From Candidula unifasciata (lineage: Eukaryota > Mollusca > Gastropoda > Stylommatophora > Geomitridae), in NCBI GenBank assembly GCA_905116865.2, contig CAJHNH020002076.1:12501-76500 (forward strand): a DNA stretch of 64,000 nt, read 5' to 3'. How positions within the stretch are numbered: the first letter of the stretch is position 1; each line of letters begins with the position of its first letter. The position numbers and the translations under genes were made by a program. This document shows positions 60,238 through 64,000 of this stretch, in pieces. Below the pieces are notes generated by a model. That model did not search any database and was not told the DNA's origin. It was given only the letters and a program-made list of their open reading frames with translations.

Positions 60238-60480
60238 ATGAAGGCGACACTTTTAATAGCACTGTTTGCAACTGGCTGGTTCCAACTGATTTTAGTTTGT
60301 TTGGCAAACAGTGCTAACGATGATTTTCTTGAAATAACAGCACCCGCAGGAACCTTTAGGGGAACTGCCATCCTATCACTTCAAGGCTACATATACACAG
60401 CGTTTTTAGGAATCCCCTATGCCTTGCCACCTGTTGGCGCCTTACGCTTTGCCAAGCCAGTCGCGTATCCAAGAATGGAA
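60238..60480 (+). CDS. Secreted type-B carboxylesterase, first coding exon
   Basis: The type-B carboxylesterase/cholinesterase family hydrolyses esters using a Ser-Glu-His triad in an alpha/beta hydrolase fold. Exon 1 starts at ATG 60,238 with a hydrophobic signal peptide (MKATLLIALFATGWFQLILV, then CLANSA). It continues through ITAPAGTFRGTAI and AFLGIPYALPPVGALRF with AKPV, the family's N-terminal F-x-G-I-P-Y-A-x-P-P-x-G-x-L-R-F block. The exon ends ATGGAA|gtatgt in phase 0 after 81 codons. The active-site serine (G-E-S-A-G) would be in later exons outside the window, so the substrate and the enzymatic or adhesive role cannot be told. Confidence 0.88.
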
Positions 60481-62541
60481 GTATGTGTTTATAAGTTTAT
60501 TAAAAATAATTCTTAATTATAATAAATAATTATGTAAAAATTTATTTTTTTCCCCTAGGCAGAGCTGTCTGAAAAGTTATTATGGCCTTCTGGACAAACC
60601 AATGTGCATTGGGACTATATGGCAACTCAACTGTTAGGACCAGTCACTTGACACATATTAGCATAGACCCCTATGCTTGTGGTGGGGGCCTGTGCAAGTG
60701 CTCAGCGGGCCCATCTCTTGACTCTTTCAGGTCGACAAATTTAGGCAGACTTGGTTCACTTTTATTTCCCTTTACCAAAATGGCAAAGGGGGTGGTGTTT
60801 AAGAAAAAAAAAAGGCACTTAAGAATGTAATATTTCTAATTCCTTAAAAAAAATTTTTTTTTTAAAAGAGGAATGAAAGTACATTTTTAATCTGATGATA
60901 TGGTTTTGTTTAATACTGTTATAGTTAGTTGTAAGGATAAGGGGATGGGGACGGGGGGGGGGGAATTTAGCAGGTGTTATTTTACAAGGACAAAATGTTA
61001 CCCAAAAAACTTCTTCACTTACCATGATTTTCCAGCCACAAGAGCAGTAAATATTCAGATCTGAGTATAACACTTTAACGTTTGTTCAGTGTCCTATCAA
61101 ATTCAAAAGTTGTGATATGTTTCTGGGCTAGTCTATCACCCAGAAGCTCTAGGCTCTCATAGAGTGCTGAATAAAATTTCAAAGAAAAAAAAATGATAGA
61201 AAAATCAAACCTGTTCACACAAAATATTAACTCTGTACAGTTACTTACAGACTGTAGCTGCAGTGATTTCAGTGCAGCTTGGCCATAGTATTGTAATAGT
61301 ACTGTCTGAAACAGTCCCTTGGATGCAGATGTGGGTGACAGTTTCAGAGCTTCAGCCACAGAAAGGAACATTTTTGGCCTGTGCTTGTGTTCTAAACAAT
61401 GGGATCCATGGCCAGTCAAAGACAACAATCAGAAAATTCACGGTCTGAAAAATGACGCTAGCAGTGAATCGGATAAATTTATGCCCAGATGTGCGATCAA
61501 AGACTTGTATACAAAAGAAAAGAGATTAAAACGGTCCCTAAATGATAATTCTGAACATTAGAAATGAGTAAGAAATAGTATGCGAATCAGTATGTATGGG
61601 ACACACGATCGACACACACTGTGTGGTGTGTGCAAATCGGAACTTCTCAGTCAGCACACACAGTATTGCTCGGACCTCAAAAAGGCACTGTTTATAGGTG
61701 CAGATTTCAGCTTTAATTGTATAATTATTAATCTCTGGTATATATTTATTTTGAGCCTAAACTAAATTGTTCCTTGAAGCTTTTACCTGAAATTTAAGGC
61801 TTTGGTTTGGTATTTATACTTTGTACCAAAAAATAAAAATCAATCGTTGATTGTCTAGAAAGACTTAACATTACAAGAGTTAATGAATAAAAAAAAAGTT
61901 GAAGGAAGGCAAACAAGAGTTAGGCAGAGAAACAGTTGAGAAAATAACATGATGAGAATGTGGAACAGCAGTTTGACTGCATATCCAAAGTGAGAGCAAG
62001 GGTGTTGAAAATCCACTGCAACCAACTGATGAAGATAGGGCCTGATTTTTTTCTAATATTTACTATTCAAAGCCATTCTAGAGAAATTTCATTGCAGTAC
62101 AATAGTAGTGTCAATAGCAAGAACATATTTTTAGTATCACATGTGCACAGTTTTCAATAACTATTGATGAAGCTGTTAGAAAACAATATCTGCTCTTAAT
62201 ACGGCAATAAATGTTGATGAGGATTCTAGTAAAAATTAAGACTGTGTGGTATTAAAGGCAAAACACAAAAATACTTACATAACATTCATATTAATGGACA
62301 CATTTATGCATACATACATATTCACACAATACACACTCACACAAACATTACAGAAAAATAATTTCAGCTGTTTCATCTTGCTTTTAATAGATGGCTTTGA
62401 AATTTGAACACTGTGCGGCTGCTGTGATGAGGGACAGAGTTCTTATGGGAATGTCTCAATTGCTGTGGTGTCGGTACTTAACTGAACTCAACTCAGCTTA
62501 ACTGAATTACTTATGCGTATTGACATCTCTGTTGTTTCTAG
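60481..62541. other. Carboxylesterase intron 1
   Basis: A 2.1-kb intron. It has T-, A- and G-runs (for example 60,948-60,963), no recognised genes, and a LINE C-terminus plus tail start at 62,410-62,480 (TEFLWECLNCCGVGT). Confidence 0.6.
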
Positions 62542-62664
62542 CATGTATATGATGCCACCCAGTTTCCACCCATCTGTATCCAGCCAGTTGGGATTGACCT
62601 TGGCCAACCTTCTCAAGAAGATTGTCTGTACTTGAATATTTATGTTCCTGCCAGGGAAAACAAG
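62542..62664 (+). CDS. Carboxylesterase second coding exon
   Basis: The acceptor 'tctgttgtttctag' precedes CAT in phase 0, and the donor is AACAAG|gttggt. It has 41 codons: HVYDATQFPPICIQPVGIDL, then GQPSQEDCLYLNIYVPAREN. EDCLYLNIYVP is the carboxylesterase type-B second signature, and the two Cys (in PPICIQ and EDCLYL) are those that usually form the first conserved disulfide. It joins exon 1 without a frame change. Later exons are not seen before 64,000. Confidence 0.92.
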
Positions 62665-62739
62665 GTTGGTTTGAAGCATAAATACTTTATTTTGCTAGCT
62701 CAGTCAGTACCAGTCTCCTCTTCTTGTTCTTCGTTGCAT

Positions 62740-62940
62740 TTACTCCAGTGGAAAGTTTTGGTTGTTCCTCCGCTTCTGGACCTTAATCTTGTTGCAGAAC
62801 TTACATTTTTTGTGCACATTCATTTGACAGATTTAGTTTATTTGTATACCCACCGGTAATCTCTCACATCTCAGACAGATGCACTTCCTCTTAGAAGGAA
62901 GCAGCCCTAATAAGTTGACTTGTATGACATCCTTGTTAAG
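62740..62940 (-). mobile_element. LINE 3' tail, family A
   Basis: The minus-strand copy ends at 'tccactggagtaaatgcaac', with 'gaggaagtgcatctgtctga', 'aataaactaaatctgtcaaa' and 'ccagaagcggaggaacaacc' landmarks. It lies in carboxylesterase intron 2. Confidence 0.55.
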
Positions 62941-63336
62941 GAGCTATGTGTCTATTCTGTTTTTGTTGTTGTTGCCCACCACATTGAGTCTTATGGACAC
63001 ACATGGGTAAGCACTTCTTCCATTTACCATTTTCCTAGTCCAGTTTTTACATTAACTCTCTCTGTCCTATTTATTACTTAGTTTCTTCTGTTCACTGAGG
63101 TTATTATTTTAATTCTGGTAAATCTGGCCTCAGTTAGTTTAATTGTAACAACTGCCAAGATTTGAATGAGTTAAGATATCAGCTGGTTAGTACTGAAAGA
63201 GTTAACGTCTGTGTTTCATTCAGTGTCTTTACATGTATGTCTTTTATTTCATGTAATTGCTCGAATTGTCAAAAATCATTGTATTATAAAAATGACAAAC
63301 ATTAGTTGGTAAACAGTATCATGTCTTAGAAGCTGA

Positions 63337-63512
63337 AATACACACACACACACACACAGATATATACCCCATAGTTGATCCATTCTTGTGCTGGGTCACC
63401 CCATAGTTGATCCATTCTAATGCTGGGTCACCCCATAGTTGATCCATTCTTCTGCTAATGAAAATATATATATGTATATATATACACACATATATATATA
63501 CACACACACAAA
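63337..63512. repeat. CA and TA microsatellites around a 32-bp triplicate
   Basis: AC repeats at about 63,340-63,358, then nearly three copies of a 32-bp unit ('accccatagttgatccattc' plus 'ttgtgctgggtc'), then TATATA/CACACA runs to 63,510. Confidence 0.85.
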
Positions 63513-63514
63513 CT

Positions 63515-64000
63515 ATTATGGAAAATAATGGCAAGATATGGAGTAAGCGAACACCTCATCGAAGTGTGCAAAAGTTTATACAGGGATTGTAGAAGTGTAG
63601 TTAGAATAAATCAGGGAACATCTCATCCTTTCACAGTGACATCTGGAGTAAGACAGGGGTGTGTCTTATCACCACTGCTGTTTATCACCTACATCGACAG
63701 TATATGCAAGAATGCCAAGCCCATGAATGAAGATCTTAGTAAGATCAACGAATTACTCTTTGCAGATGACCAGGCCTTGATAGCAGATACAGTCATGAAA
63801 TTGCAACAACATCTAACATCCATGAATGAAGAATGTAAAACAAATAATATGAGAATCAACACTGAAAAGACAGAAGTAATGTCAATAGGAAAAAAGAAGA
63901 CAGATCTAAACATAGCAATAGAGTACAAAGGCATTAAACAGGCATCTGAGTTTAAATATCTGGGAACTACATTTACCGAAGATGGGAAATTGGATAAAGA
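63515..64000 (+). mobile_element. Endonuclease-RT LINE, runs off the window
   Basis: An open frame from about 63,515 to the window edge: LWKIMARYGVSEHLIEVCKS, VTSGVRQGCVLSPLLFITYI, ELLFADDQALIADTV (both catalytic Asp of motif C present), NTEKTEVMSIGKKK, KQASEFKYLGTTFTEDGK. The start is truncated just after a microsatellite, so motif A is missing. The 3' end is outside the window. No stop is seen in about 160 codons, which suggests a young copy. Confidence 0.8.

Noticed and set aside
1..64000. A bacterial-style operon, phage or defence system
   Set aside because: There are no clustered long frames or ribosome-binding patterns; all genes are spliced and the repeats are animal retroelements.

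Overview
This window is nuclear DNA from an invertebrate animal, most likely a lophotrochozoan and probably a mollusc. The evidence is AT-rich, intron-rich sequence with no operons; two spliced genes that match animal families; and a dense load of decayed LINEs, tRNA-derived SINEs, mariner, a Helitron, MITEs and minisatellites of the kinds common in mollusc genomes. The phylum is an inference and cannot be proven from this sequence.

The main gene, on the minus strand, is WAPL (wings apart-like), the cohesin-release factor. I could place 13 coding exons between 47,433 (start codon) and 5,286 (stop codon). All have GT-AG borders, and intron phases agree across every junction except one gap. One exon or more, encoding the segment between the acidic linker and the last two helical repeats, was not found between 16,040 and 7,773. 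The large first coding exon encodes a disordered N-terminus and carries one frame break near 46,530. The WAPL helical-repeat domain is spread over the remaining small exons.

The second gene begins at 60,238 on the plus strand. It is a secreted type-B carboxylesterase (cholinesterase-like). Only its first two coding exons (60,238-60,480 and 62,542-62,664) are in view. The two genes point away from each other. The ~13 kb between them is filled mainly with retroelements, a palindromic foldback element and one unexplained exon-like ORF (51,182-51,446).

Everything else is mobile or repetitive. There is an I-type LINE with endonuclease, broken RT and RNase H (9,463-13,010). An RTE-type LINE has a long open RT (57,180-59,300), and a full-length but decayed endonuclease-RT LINE lies at 51,955-54,830. 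There are more than a dozen shorter LINE pieces. Many dispersed copies of one LINE 3' tail ('tail family A') occur on both strands. Two SINEs have clear target-site duplications. Other elements are two mariner remnants, a decayed Pif1-type Helitron (to 37,614), two copies of a Mutator-like transposase, a piggyBac-like MITE and a hAT-like MITE.

Eight minisatellites are present, five of them inside WAPL introns. The most striking one (17,110-18,805) is built from units that each look like a 3' splice site on the WAPL strand, and it runs directly into the true acceptor of exon 10. Two other arrays grew out of mobile-element sequence: a LINE 3' tail (22,479-23,232) and the C-terminal codons of a transposase (41,105-41,425).
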